Positions 23,161-30,958 of a stretch of DNA of 35,249 bases are shown piece after piece. The stretch is from Planctomycetota bacterium (GTDB lineage Bacteria > Planctomycetota > UBA8742 > UBA2392). How positions within the stretch are numbered: the first letter of the stretch is position 1; each line of letters starts with the position of its first letter. The translations under genes were made by a program, and so were the position numbers. Below the pieces are notes generated by a model that saw only the letters and a list, made by a program, of their open reading frames with translations, was not told the origin of the DNA and did not search any database. The stretch covers positions 1 through 35,249 of the forward strand of contig JAGQRH010000037.1 in assembly GCA_020425605.1 (NCBI GenBank). Reading direction: 5' to 3'.

Positions 23161-23490
23161 TCAGTTCTTCTCGGCCTGCGCCTCTGCCTTGCGGCGCGCC
23201 AGTTCAGCTTTGTCGAGCTTGCGGGTGTCTTCTACCTCGCGCCAGACAAGCTCGAACTGGTTGACCAAGTCTTTGTCTTTGGGGCTGAGCTTGTCGCGGA
23301 CGTCCTTGAGCTCGGTCTGGGCCTTCTCCGGCTCGCCCATCTGGGCAAGGCAGCGGGCCATCAACAAGCGAACTTCAGCGACTTCCCGGGCGGAGTCGTT
23401 CCGCCCTTCGAGCGCTTTCTGAAACAGGCTGTAGGCCTTCGACCAGCGCCCTGTCTCGTATTCGCTTTTTCCCTGTTCGAGTTCGCCCAC
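23161..23490 (-). CDS. Small cytoplasmic TPR-like protein
   Basis: The 109-residue protein starts with GTG at 23490, one base after the TAA of the upstream TPR gene (TAACGTG), implying coupled translation. It contains about two TPR helix pairs (YETGRWSKAYSLFQKALEG and VRLLMARCLAQMGEPEKAQTEL) and a basic helical tail (AELARRKAEAQAEKN). There is no signal peptide. The upstream 455-residue TPR protein is its likely partner. The specific function is unknown. About 100 bases separate its stop from rpsT; I see only a short CCCGGA/TCCGGG hairpin there. Confidence 0.7.
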   Translation of the reverse strand: MGELEQGKSEYETGRWSKAYSLFQKALEGRNDSAREVAEVRLLMARCLAQMGEPEKAQTELKDVRDKLSPKDKDLVNQFELVWREVEDTRKLDKAELARRKAEAQAEKN

Positions 23491-23491
23491 G

Positions 23492-24859
23492 TTAGGCCGC
23501 GTCGCCTCCCTTTAGGCGGGCAATCCGCTTTTCGACGTCGCGGAATTCCATGTCTTCCATGTAGAGCTGGCGGAAGCGCTCCAGCGCCGCCGCCGGCTCG
23601 CCCTTGCGTTCCAGCAGGTCGGCTTCGAAGTACATCAGGTCCTTGCGCATGTCTTCGTCGCCGTCCGTGAGAAGCTTTTCCACTTCCTGGAAGGCCATTT
23701 CGGCCATTTCGATGCGGCCCATCTCAAGCAGGCACTGGCCCATCAAAAGGTTGGCCTTCTTGGCGTATTTCGGGCTGCCCTTGGCCTTCTGGAATTGCTT
23801 GAAGGCTTCCTGCTGATTGCCGCCCTCAAGCAGCGCCTGGCCGTACATGTATCGCTTGTCCAGGTCGGTCGGCGCTGCTTCGACTCCACGGCCGTACTCG
23901 TCCAACTGGAACTTCTTCTTCTCTTCCCGCAGCTCCATCGCTTTGGCCTTGTAGGCGGCGGCCTTCTGCGGCTCGAGCTCTGCCTTCTTGGCACAAAGCT
24001 GGATCATGCCGTCAAAGTACATGTTCTTGTACTTGGCAGCGATGTCACCGATTTCGGTAGCACTGGGATCGAGCTTGATGAAGGCGTACAGGCGGTCAGC
24101 GGCCTCGTTGTATTTCTTGCGCTTTGCCAGCACTTCGCCGACGTCGCGGATGGCGCGACGATCCAGCGGGTTCTCCTGCAGCTTCTTATCCAGCTCCTCC
24201 ATGAGCTTGGCGGCCTGCTCCTCGGTGATGTTGCCCTTGCGCAGGATTTCAAGCAGGTCGGCCTCGTCGCGGTTCTGAACGAGATCATATGAGCTCTTGG
24301 CCGTGCCGACCCTGGCGTTGTAGGTCTTGGCAGAAAGCTCTTTTTGAAGGTTCTTCAGATTCTTGTCGTTGGGTGCCAGACGCGTAGCGCGGCCCAGAAC
24401 CTTGCCAGCCTCTTCGACTTTGCCGACTTCCGCATACTCCTTGGCCAGCAGCATCAGGACTGCAGGGGCCTGCTTGTCGGACTTCAGGTCGCCGGCCTTG
24501 GCGGCGAACTCGAGAACAGCCACGGCCGCATCGTGGTGCCCCATTGCCGCAAGGGTCTCGCCGACACGGAGGTTGTACTTCATGCTCTTGGGGTCTTTGG
24601 CGACCAGTTTCTCTGTTTCGACCAGCAGCTTGTCCGGGTTTTTGGAAACGGCGATGGTCTTCAGGCCGCCCATGCCCCAGCTCTTGGGATAGCCTTCTGC
24701 GTCGTATTTGCGTACGAGCGCGAGTCGGAAGTTCCGGCGCGCGTCGGGGTTTCCGGGATCGGCTTCCATCGCCGACTCGTACATCTGGATCGCGTAGTCG
24801 TAGTTGCGCTTCTTGAGCGCCTCATCGGCCTTTGCGAGGAATTTGCTTACGTCCGCCAT
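23492..24859 (-). CDS. Cytoplasmic TPR-repeat protein
   Basis: The 455-residue protein starts at ATG 24859 with AAAGGATG nearby as ribosome-binding site. It has no signal peptide and consists of TPR repeats: residues about 5-45 (FLAKADEALKKRNYDYAIQMY), 95-165 and 330-440 (AEMAFQEVEKLL, YFEADLLERKGEPAAALERF). The middle (about 170-320) is a more divergent helical region with GNITEEQAAKLMEELDKKL. It is probably a scaffold for a cytoplasmic complex. A small coupled TPR-like protein follows. The gene is divergent from def, with a conspicuous inverted repeat between them. Confidence 0.8.
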   Translation of the reverse strand: MADVSKFLAKADEALKKRNYDYAIQMYESAMEADPGNPDARRNFRLALVRKYDAEGYPKSWGMGGLKTIAVSKNPDKLLVETEKLVAKDPKSMKYNLRVGETLAAMGHHDAAVAVLEFAAKAGDLKSDKQAPAVLMLLAKEYAEVGKVEEAGKVLGRATRLAPNDKNLKNLQKELSAKTYNARVGTAKSSYDLVQNRDEADLLEILRKGNITEEQAAKLMEELDKKLQENPLDRRAIRDVGEVLAKRKKYNEAADRLYAFIKLDPSATEIGDIAAKYKNMYFDGMIQLCAKKAELEPQKAAAYKAKAMELREEKKKFQLDEYGRGVEAAPTDLDKRYMYGQALLEGGNQQEAFKQFQKAKGSPKYAKKANLLMGQCLLEMGRIEMAEMAFQEVEKLLTDGDEDMRKDLMYFEADLLERKGEPAAALERFRQLYMEDMEFRDVEKRIARLKGGDAA

Positions 24860-24959
24860 CGGGCATCCTTTGGGGGGTTGCGCCTTTGTGTCGTGCCGGG
24901 ACCCGAATCACCAGCGGCAACTCGGTACGGCCCTAATATACCTTTCCGGACTACTCATT

Positions 24960-24996
24960 GTGTCCAACCACGTTTAGTGTTGCAAGGGTTGGACAC
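24960..24996. promoter_or_regulatory. 10-bp inverted repeat in the TPR/def divergent region
   Basis: GTGTCCAACC (24960-24969) and GGTTGGACAC (24987-24996) are perfect inverted arms with a 17-base spacer. The repeat lies directly upstream of the putative def promoter and over the likely promoter area of the TPR gene, so it may be an operator for both. A structural role is also possible. Confidence 0.45.
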
Positions 24997-24999
24997 CGC

Positions 25000-25027
25000 T
25001 TGTCTGTGGTTTCCGAGCCGCTACACT
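25000..25027 (+). promoter_or_regulatory. Putative def promoter
   Basis: TTGTCT (25000-25005), 16 bases, then TACACT (25022-25027) resemble a sigma-70 promoter about 40 bases before the GTG start of def. Confidence 0.35.
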
Positions 25028-25065
25028 TGGGCATTCAGGGCGCGTCGCCAAGAAAGGTTCTGTCA

Positions 25066-25587
25066 GTGTTCAAGATTCTGAAGTATCCGGACCCAATCCT
25101 CACCACACCAGCCGAGCCGGTCACAGAATTCGGCCCGCGCCTGGAGCAAATTGTTGAGGAGATGTTCCTCACAATGTACCAGGAACGGGGCGTGGGCCTG
25201 GCAGCGCCTCAGGTCGGAATCGGCAAGCGGATCTTCGTGGTCAACTGCGAAGAAGACCAGCCGCCCGAGGGCGAAATCGCACTAATCAATCCTGAAATCG
25301 TGAGCACTGAAGGCGAGCAGTACAGTGATGAGGGCTGCCTCTCGTTCCCCGGCTTGTTTGCAAAGAAAAAGCGCCCGCTGCAGGTCACGATGCGCGCCCA
25401 GAACGTGAAGGGCGAATGGTTCGAGGTAACGGGGCAGAAGCTGCTGGCCCGCGCCCTGCTGCACGAGCGCGACCACCTCGATGGAATCGTATTCGTACAG
25501 GACCTTGAGCCGGTCGAGTTCGTCAAGCTGCGCAAAGATCTTGAGACCATGAAGCGGAATTACAAACGTTCGCATGCGCGCGCATAG
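25066..25587 (+). CDS. def: Peptide deformylase
   Basis: The 173-residue enzyme removes the formyl group from the N-terminal Met of new proteins. All three metal-site motifs are present: GVGLAAPQ (residues 42-49), EGCLS with metal ligand Cys91, and HERDH with His133, Glu134 and His137. I chose GTG 25066 because the family N-terminus (FKILKYPDPIL) begins there and AAAGG lies eight bases upstream. The open frame extends upstream to an ATG at 24958, but that stretch covers the promoter region and inverted repeat and does not look like deformylase. It is convergent with pyrK. Confidence 0.95.
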   Translation: MFKILKYPDPILTTPAEPVTEFGPRLEQIVEEMFLTMYQERGVGLAAPQVGIGKRIFVVNCEEDQPPEGEIALINPEIVSTEGEQYSDEGCLSFPGLFAKKKRPLQVTMRAQNVKGEWFEVTGQKLLARALLHERDHLDGIVFVQDLEPVEFVKLRKDLETMKRNYKRSHARA

Positions 25588-25659
25588 TCGCCGTGCCGGA
25601 CGGTGCGTTCGCGCCGGATCGGCCGATGCGGGAGGCAGTGCCAGCCGGGCAACTCCAGT

Positions 25660-26490
25660 TCACCAGACCAGCTTGCTGCAATCCATCACGGTCCCCTCGA
25701 CGCATGTCTTTGCGTAGCGGAAGCCGTGTTCGTTGTCTTCTTTCACTTTCGCCACGCAGCCGTTACAGACCCCGTAGCCGCAGGCCATTATGCTTTCGAG
25801 ACTGGCGTAGCTCGGGACGCCGGCCTGCATGCAGATCTGCGCGACGGCATCCATCATCGCCCAGGGCCCGCACGTGAAGACCATCGCCGGCTTGCCCTTG
25901 AGGGCCTTCAGCTCAGCCTCAAGAAGCAATGTTACGCGCCCCTTCACACCCACGCTGCCATCTTCGCTGGCGATCAGGATGTTTGCACCGGAGTTGGCAA
26001 AGCGCTTCATGAAGCCCAGGTCGCGCTGGCTGCGCCCGCCGGCCAGAAGCATCAAGTCCAGCTTGTTCGGTGCCCACTGACGGATTGCGTGCAGAAACGG
26101 CGCCAGCCCGATCCCGCCACCAACCATCAGGATTCGAGTGTCGGGATTCTCCGGCAGCTCGAACGCATGGCCCAGTGGCCCGTTCAGGTGGATGCGGTCG
26201 CCTTCAGCCATGCCTGCCAGCATGCGTGTGCCCTGGCCGACAACATGCCCGAGAATGCTGACGCCGACTGGCTTGCCACGCGGGTCCTTGAGCAGGTCAA
26301 AGCTCGAGAACGGACGCCGCAACAGCGGGAACAGCTCATTGCGCACGCGGATGTTGAAGAACTGGCCCGCTGCCATCTCGCGTGCCAGTTCCGGTGCGTC
26401 GAGGTACAGCTCGAAATAGCCGTGGCCGAAGTCCGTACGGCGGATAACGGCGACGTCGTGGAGAAGCTTGATTCTCTCGGTGGTCGGCAT
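25660..26490 (-). CDS. pyrK: Dihydroorotate dehydrogenase electron-transfer subunit
   Basis: The 276-residue protein is an FAD- and [2Fe-2S]-containing flavodoxin-reductase-type subunit that passes electrons from PyrD (type 1B) to NAD. LLRRPFSSFD is the FAD-binding RxxS/T segment, VGGGIGLAPF binds nucleotide, and the C-terminal cluster binds 2Fe-2S through CGYGVCNGC plus a Cys about 17 residues later (AKTCVEG). It functions in pyrimidine synthesis. pyrD is not in the window. A relative such as sulfide dehydrogenase or NfnB-like subunit B shares this layout and cannot be excluded without pyrD nearby. ATG 26490 has no strong ribosome-binding site. Confidence 0.82.
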   Translation of the reverse strand: MPTTERIKLLHDVAVIRRTDFGHGYFELYLDAPELAREMAAGQFFNIRVRNELFPLLRRPFSSFDLLKDPRGKPVGVSILGHVVGQGTRMLAGMAEGDRIHLNGPLGHAFELPENPDTRILMVGGGIGLAPFLHAIRQWAPNKLDLMLLAGGRSQRDLGFMKRFANSGANILIASEDGSVGVKGRVTLLLEAELKALKGKPAMVFTCGPWAMMDAVAQICMQAGVPSYASLESIMACGYGVCNGCVAKVKEDNEHGFRYAKTCVEGTVMDCSKLVW

Positions 26491-26537
26491 GCAGCCAATA
26501 TGCGTGGCGGACGCCCGGGGTGCAATGCGTGGAGAAG

Positions 26538-28460
26538 CTAGTCGTCCTTCTTCGGCTCGTATTCTTCGACCAGCGGTCCGAACTGAGCCATAAGATCGTG
26601 GTACAGCATGGGGCGCAGCCCCTGTTCTCGCATGGTCCAGAGCGCAGCGATCAGGTCATCCGTATTCTTGTCAATCACGTCAAAGCGCAGGCGCGCCATG
26701 AGTTTCATCGCATACAGGTCATCGCCGGGCTTTGCCTTGCGGCAAGTATCGCGCAGATCGCGCTTGTACAGGTCGACCATGTCCTTCACGAGCCGCTCCC
26801 ACTGCCAGGTGCGGCTGGTTGGCTCAAGCCCGGTCAATACCGCCTGCACGAGGAACACCCGGCCCAGTTCAGTCTGGCTGGACGGCAGCCAGGTAAAGCT
26901 GCGAGTGAGCGAACGTGTGTAGTACTCATAAGCCCAGCCGGCTTCTTGGGGGTCGATGTCCTGTGCAGCCGCCAGGGCCTCGGCCGCCGTAGCGTAGTAG
27001 CCGTTGGCATCACGTTTCAGCCCCTTCTTGGCCAGCCGCTCGGCCTCGTAAGTTGCGCACAGACCGAGCGCCAGCTGTAGCTCGAATTCGAGCGGGGCAA
27101 TCTCGGCGCCCTTGAGATACCACTCGACGCCCTTGGCGTACTCACCGCTGCCGTAGTACATGTTGCCCAGGGTCAGCTCGACGCGCCCGTCTTTGACTTT
27201 CGGCAGGGCATTCTCCGTCACCCACTTCACTTGCGCGGCCCGGTCATTGATCTGGTAGACACTCACCCACCAGTCCATCAGTTCTGTACTAGCCGGCTGG
27301 ACTCGCAGGGCCTCTTTCAGGCCTTTTTGGGCAAAATCGAAGCGGTTGTAGTGCGTGCCCGCATTCCAGCAGAGACGCCCGCGGATCAGCACGTCATTCG
27401 GATTGTGCGTAAGCGCATCCCGCCCGATCTCGAGAGCGCGGTGCCGATAGCGATCGCTTTCAGCCAGGTCCGTCTGCGACTCACTGAGTGTGCGGTAGAC
27501 TTCCATCCCGAATAGCGCCGCACGGCCACAAGTGGGGTCGCGCTGCATGATGGATTCATAGCTTACGAGTGCCTCGGTAAGCTCGCCGCCCAGCAGACCG
27601 TCGCGCAACTTCTGGAAGTCGCGCAGGCATTTGTCATTGGCCACCAGGCGCGGGATGGGCGCGTGTGGAATCTCTACCAGCGTCCCGACCTCATTCTTAG
27701 TCGCGCCGATTCCGGAAGTCAGCTCGTGCACTTTGGTTTCGGCCAGACTGACCATGCTGTCGGCTTCGGGCTTGCCGAGCTTGCCGAATTCCCACTCCAC
27801 AGATTTCTCGATGCCGTTGCCGGCTCGATAACGCACGGCTTGCCCAAGTGCAGGTACTTCGCCGGCCGCAGGCTTGAAGCTAAGCGTGAAAACGTAATCC
27901 GCGTTGAATGTCCGGGCTGCGGCCTCAAGCGCTTCGGATTTCTGGCCGGGCTTGATGTCAGAGCCGACACGGGGTGCGTCGCTGTTACGAAGCATTGCGT
28001 AGTAGCGTAAAACGCGCGCGAACCCGTGCTCACCGTTCAGTTGCGGCAGGTACTCCAGGGCCTGATCGAGCGTGAGCTCAATTCCGGCCGCAATCGCCTG
28101 CTGACTGCCCGATAGATCTTTGTCCGGCACATCGTTCCAGCTATCTGTGTTCGGAACACGCAACACGACATACTTGTAGGTCACCGTCGGAACAGCGCCT
28201 TCGAACAAGCCTTCAGTGGGCAGAGCCGCAAACAACTCGTCAGGACCAGACGGCTCACGGTCCATTCCCGGCGCTGGAAGCTGAGGCTCTTCTTCGTCTG
28301 TACCATCTTGTATCGGCCGGGGCTTTTCCTGCTCTCCTGTGGAGTTACCGCCAGGTTGCTCCTGCGCGTGCGAGCAGGTGATGAACAGGGCGCCCGCGCC
28401 GCTGATGAACAACGTCGCAAACAGCAGAAATGCCAGGATTGTGCGCGATATGCGCCGCAT
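26538..28460 (-). CDS. Exported TPR-repeat protein
   Basis: The 640-residue protein starts at ATG 28460 with GGAGG nine bases upstream. A signal peptide (MRRISRTILAFLLFATLFIS...HAQ) precedes an acidic Pro/Glu-rich linker and an alpha/beta region (about residues 90-290). That region contains a NADYVFTLSFKP segment that looks like a periplasmic OmpA- or LpoA-style nucleotide-sized domain but is not recognised. Residues about 310-600 are TPR-like repeats such as ALFGMEVYRTL, YGSGEYAKGVEWYLKGAEIAP and YATAAEALAAAQ. It is probably a periplasmic scaffold. It follows the surface propeller gene after a strong hairpin; co-transcription is uncertain. Confidence 0.75.
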   Translation of the reverse strand: MRRISRTILAFLLFATLFISGAGALFITCSHAQEQPGGNSTGEQEKPRPIQDGTDEEEPQLPAPGMDREPSGPDELFAALPTEGLFEGAVPTVTYKYVVLRVPNTDSWNDVPDKDLSGSQQAIAAGIELTLDQALEYLPQLNGEHGFARVLRYYAMLRNSDAPRVGSDIKPGQKSEALEAAARTFNADYVFTLSFKPAAGEVPALGQAVRYRAGNGIEKSVEWEFGKLGKPEADSMVSLAETKVHELTSGIGATKNEVGTLVEIPHAPIPRLVANDKCLRDFQKLRDGLLGGELTEALVSYESIMQRDPTCGRAALFGMEVYRTLSESQTDLAESDRYRHRALEIGRDALTHNPNDVLIRGRLCWNAGTHYNRFDFAQKGLKEALRVQPASTELMDWWVSVYQINDRAAQVKWVTENALPKVKDGRVELTLGNMYYGSGEYAKGVEWYLKGAEIAPLEFELQLALGLCATYEAERLAKKGLKRDANGYYATAAEALAAAQDIDPQEAGWAYEYYTRSLTRSFTWLPSSQTELGRVFLVQAVLTGLEPTSRTWQWERLVKDMVDLYKRDLRDTCRKAKPGDDLYAMKLMARLRFDVIDKNTDDLIAALWTMREQGLRPMLYHDLMAQFGPLVEEYEPKKDD

Positions 28461-28522
28461 TGCTTCACTCCTCCGTCATCAGGGTACGCAAATACGGTTC
28501 CAAAGGCGAGTTGCGGCCCTTT

Positions 28523-28568
28523 AACGCAATACGGGCGGGCGCGTCAGCGCCCGCCCGTAATCTGCGTT
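28523..28568 (-). terminator. Strong stem-loop between propeller and TPR genes
   Basis: TACGGGCGGGCGC (28530-28542) pairs perfectly with GCGCCCGCCCGTA (28547-28559) across a GTCA loop, and outer arms AACGCA/TGCGTT (28523-28528, 28563-28568) extend it. It starts just after the propeller stop codon, but no U-run follows on the minus strand, so it may terminate weakly, protect the mRNA 3' end, or both. Confidence 0.5.
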
Positions 28569-28577
28569 ACCGAGACG

Positions 28578-30110
28578 CTACAGGCTACGGACCCGGCGCA
28601 ACCGAGCTGCAACCAGGGCCGTTGCCAGCAAGCCAAGCAGCGCCAGCCAGCCGCTGCCGGCGCCAGTCGTGCAACCGCTGCTGCCGTCGTTCTTGCTGCC
28701 GCTGCTGCCGCCGCTGCCGCCCGTCACGGTGACAACCTGCGAATCCACCACAACACCCGAACCCACCAGGCTGAAGCGCAGGATCACGCTGCCATTGGCG
28801 CCGTTGAGCTGCAAATCGTCAAACACGGCCGCCCCGTAGGTGCTGGCGTGAAAGGTCGTCCCGCCCAGCGTGCCGCTGCCGGATAGAACCTGCACAGACA
28901 CACCACCGTCGTCGCCCGTGACCAGCGCGTTGGATGCGTCGCGCAACTCGATTTCAAAGCGAAATGAGCTGCCGTTGCTGACTGACGTCGGCGCGTCCGT
29001 GATCTCCAGTGAATTCACCGAGGCCGGCGCGCTGGTCGTATTGAAGAAACAGATGCTCGAGCCTGTAACCGTGAAATTCGTGTCTGTGCTGTACATGAAC
29101 GTGCAAAGCTGGTTGTTGTCACCGCTGAACGGCCGGAAGTCGCCGCCGGACTGGAACGCAATCGCGGCCGGCGCATTGGTGTCTGTGCCGCTCGGTGGTG
29201 CCGCCTGGGCAAACACCGTGAACGCCCCCGTCGCAAGGTCAGAGCGCAGGACCGAGCCGTCGTTTGCGGTGAAATACAGGATGTTCTTCCCGAACTCGGT
29301 ATGCAGTGCGGCGCGCCCACCGTTCGGGAAATTCGCCGTGCCATCAATGATCATCGTGCCGTCAGCAACAGTCAGCGGGCTGGTCCCGGCTGAAGCCACT
29401 GCCGCATCTACCAGCGCCTTGGAAAAGCGGACGACCCGCATCGGCGTAGGGCTGCCGAACGTAGGCGGCAGCAGGCAGTACATGTTTCCGGCCGCGTCGA
29501 AGACCACCGGGCCCGAGCTGTTGGAGCCGGCCGACGTAAGCAGGTCAACGACGGGAGTAACTGCCAGCGTGGCCTGGTCCACGATCCAGACGCCACAGGA
29601 TGTTCCAATGTTCGAGCCTGAAACGAACAGCCTCGAAAACGGATCGAACTCGAGGTCGTACGGATAGACGCCCAGGATACTGCTGGTCTGCACGCCGCCC
29701 GTGCCAAAGCTGGTGTCCAGAGCATCCACACCTGAGCGGCGCAACTTGTAGATGTAGGGTCCACCGCTTTCGACGAAGTAGAGGTCGGTCGTGACAGCCT
29801 CATCAAACTCCATGTCATCGACATAGGCGAGGAAGCCCGGGTTCGGCACCAGGTACAGGGCCGTCGCCGCGGGCGTGTTCGTGTTGGTGTCGAAGCGGCG
29901 GATTGCCGCAGAGTCCTGGTCAAAATAATAGACGTCCGAGCCCGAAGGGTCCCACGCAACCCCGCCCGGCACCCCGAATTGCGGGGGCGCAAGCGGAGTC
30001 ACGTCATACTCATTCACCGCGTAGCCGCCTGCGGTGCCGGTGTAGTAGGTCACCTGCGCGGATAGCGCAGACGCGACGGCACAGGCCGCCAATAGAACAA
30101 AGTACTTCAT
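28578..30110 (-). CDS. B12-riboswitch-controlled exported beta-propeller with C-terminal sorting tail
   Basis: The 510-residue protein starts at ATG 30110, with GGAG seven bases upstream and a signal peptide (MKYFVLLAACAVASALSAQ). Residues about 20-360 contain six or more blade-like repeats with the pattern hydrophobic-F/W-D-P/E-x-G-x-L/V-Y/F (for example GVAWDPSGSDVYYFD, DLEFDPFSRLFVSG, PVVFDAAGNMYCLL), typical of NHL/YVTN-type beta-propellers. A bacterial Ig-like domain follows (about 365-463), then a Gly/Ser linker. The tail (GC, a hydrophobic helix from about residue 488, then RLRR) is like MYXO-CTERM or similar sorting signals, which are cut and replaced by a surface anchor. A cobalamin riboswitch lies upstream. 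Known cobalamin-capturing propellers (BtuG) suggest vitamin B12 binding, but this is inference. Confidence 0.75.
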   Translation of the reverse strand: MKYFVLLAACAVASALSAQVTYYTGTAGGYAVNEYDVTPLAPPQFGVPGGVAWDPSGSDVYYFDQDSAAIRRFDTNTNTPAATALYLVPNPGFLAYVDDMEFDEAVTTDLYFVESGGPYIYKLRRSGVDALDTSFGTGGVQTSSILGVYPYDLEFDPFSRLFVSGSNIGTSCGVWIVDQATLAVTPVVDLLTSAGSNSSGPVVFDAAGNMYCLLPPTFGSPTPMRVVRFSKALVDAAVASAGTSPLTVADGTMIIDGTANFPNGGRAALHTEFGKNILYFTANDGSVLRSDLATGAFTVFAQAAPPSGTDTNAPAAIAFQSGGDFRPFSGDNNQLCTFMYSTDTNFTVTGSSICFFNTTSAPASVNSLEITDAPTSVSNGSSFRFEIELRDASNALVTGDDGGVSVQVLSGSGTLGGTTFHASTYGAAVFDDLQLNGANGSVILRFSLVGSGVVVDSQVVTVTGGSGGSSGSKNDGSSGCTTGAGSGWLALLGLLATALVAARLRRVRSL

Positions 30111-30212
30111 GGCAATGCTCCAACTCGCCCACGTGGCGCTGTGGCGCGCATCCGCCGCGGACCCTCGCCGCGTCGAACCATGGCCGCCGGGCAAAACAGG
30201 CAGCCATGCAGT

Positions 30213-30475
30213 GTCGCGACAGGTCTTCTGACTCCCAGGCGTGCCGGTGGCACGTGACGAGCGGCGAACGCTGTCCTGTGCAACGGCGACTTTGTCTTCC
30301 GCGATCCGCGACTACTTGTCTGCGCGACTCGCGCCTACTCCCGCGCCTTCTCGCCCATGGGCAATGGCTTGTTGCGGTTTCGTTCCTGGTCACAGCGGCG
30401 GGGCCGTCCCGGATTCTCACCGGGTTCCCGGGTGATTGTTTGCTCAACCACCCTGTGTCGTGACGCGGGGCAGTA
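30213..30475 (-). promoter_or_regulatory. Cobalamin (B12) riboswitch
   Basis: On the minus strand the leader reads GGGAACCCGGTGAGAATCCG, then GGACGGCCCCGCCGCTGTGA, GAGAAGG and the B12 box GAGTCAGAAGACCTGTC (30237-30221), in the order and spacing of the cobalamin aptamer. The ends GTCACGAC and GTCGCGAC could form the closing P1 stem. It ends about 100 bases before ATG 30110. A GGCTGCC/GGCGGCC hairpin (30181-30204) lies just after it and could be part of the expression platform. The 51 bases between the aptamer and ybeY show nothing else clear. Confidence 0.94.
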
Positions 30476-30526
30476 TTACCGGCTTCGTCGGCAAGTCAAA
30501 CAAAAGCGTCGAATGCTCGTGGGTCG

Positions 30527-30958
30527 CTAGCCCGGGTCGCGGTAAGACTTGCCGAACAGGCGTTTCATCACCTGTTCCTGCGCCATCCACATGGCGTTGC
30601 GCTGGGCTTGCGTGGTGTCGTCGTGGCCATTGCAGTGCAGGCAGCCGTGGACGACATAGCGTGCAAGTTCCTGCTTGAAGGGAACGCTGTGGGCGCGGGC
30701 TTCGCGTTCAGCGTGGGGCGCACAGACGATCACTTCGACCTGTCGGCCTTCAGGGCTGTCGCCGTGGTCGAAGCTGAGTACGTCGGTCACATAGTCGTGG
30801 CTGAGAGCGTCGCGATTCAGTCCACGCATGCGGCGGTCACCGATGACGACAATACTGACCTCGGCGTCGAGTCCGCTTAACGCCGCGCGGGCCGCCTTCT
30901 CAAGCAGCTTGCGGTCGATGCGGGTGCGAACGGTTGAGGAGATTCCGACGACGATCAT
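30527..30958 (-). CDS. ybeY: Endoribonuclease YbeY
   Basis: The 143-residue protein has VTDVLSF and the metal-site segment HGCLHCNGHDD, characteristic of YbeY, a single-strand endoribonuclease needed for 16S rRNA 3'-end maturation and 70S quality control. In the classic form the three zinc ligands are His-x3-His-x5-His; here the third position is Asp (H-x3-H-x5-D), as I recall from Bacteroidetes YbeY proteins (HGxLHLCGYxD). A His sits two residues earlier. The ATG overlaps the TGA of the recombinase gene (ATGA), so translation is coupled. The cobalamin riboswitch starts 51 bases after the stop. Confidence 0.9.
   Translation of the reverse strand: MIVVGISSTVRTRIDRKLLEKAARAALSGLDAEVSIVVIGDRRMRGLNRDALSHDYVTDVLSFDHGDSPEGRQVEVIVCAPHAEREARAHSVPFKQELARYVVHGCLHCNGHDDTTQAQRNAMWMAQEQVMKRLFGKSYRDPG

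Noticed and set aside
24958..25065. Upstream extension of def from ATG 24958
   Set aside because: The stretch covers an inverted repeat and a promoter-like sequence and does not resemble deformylase; GTG 25066 has a ribosome-binding site.
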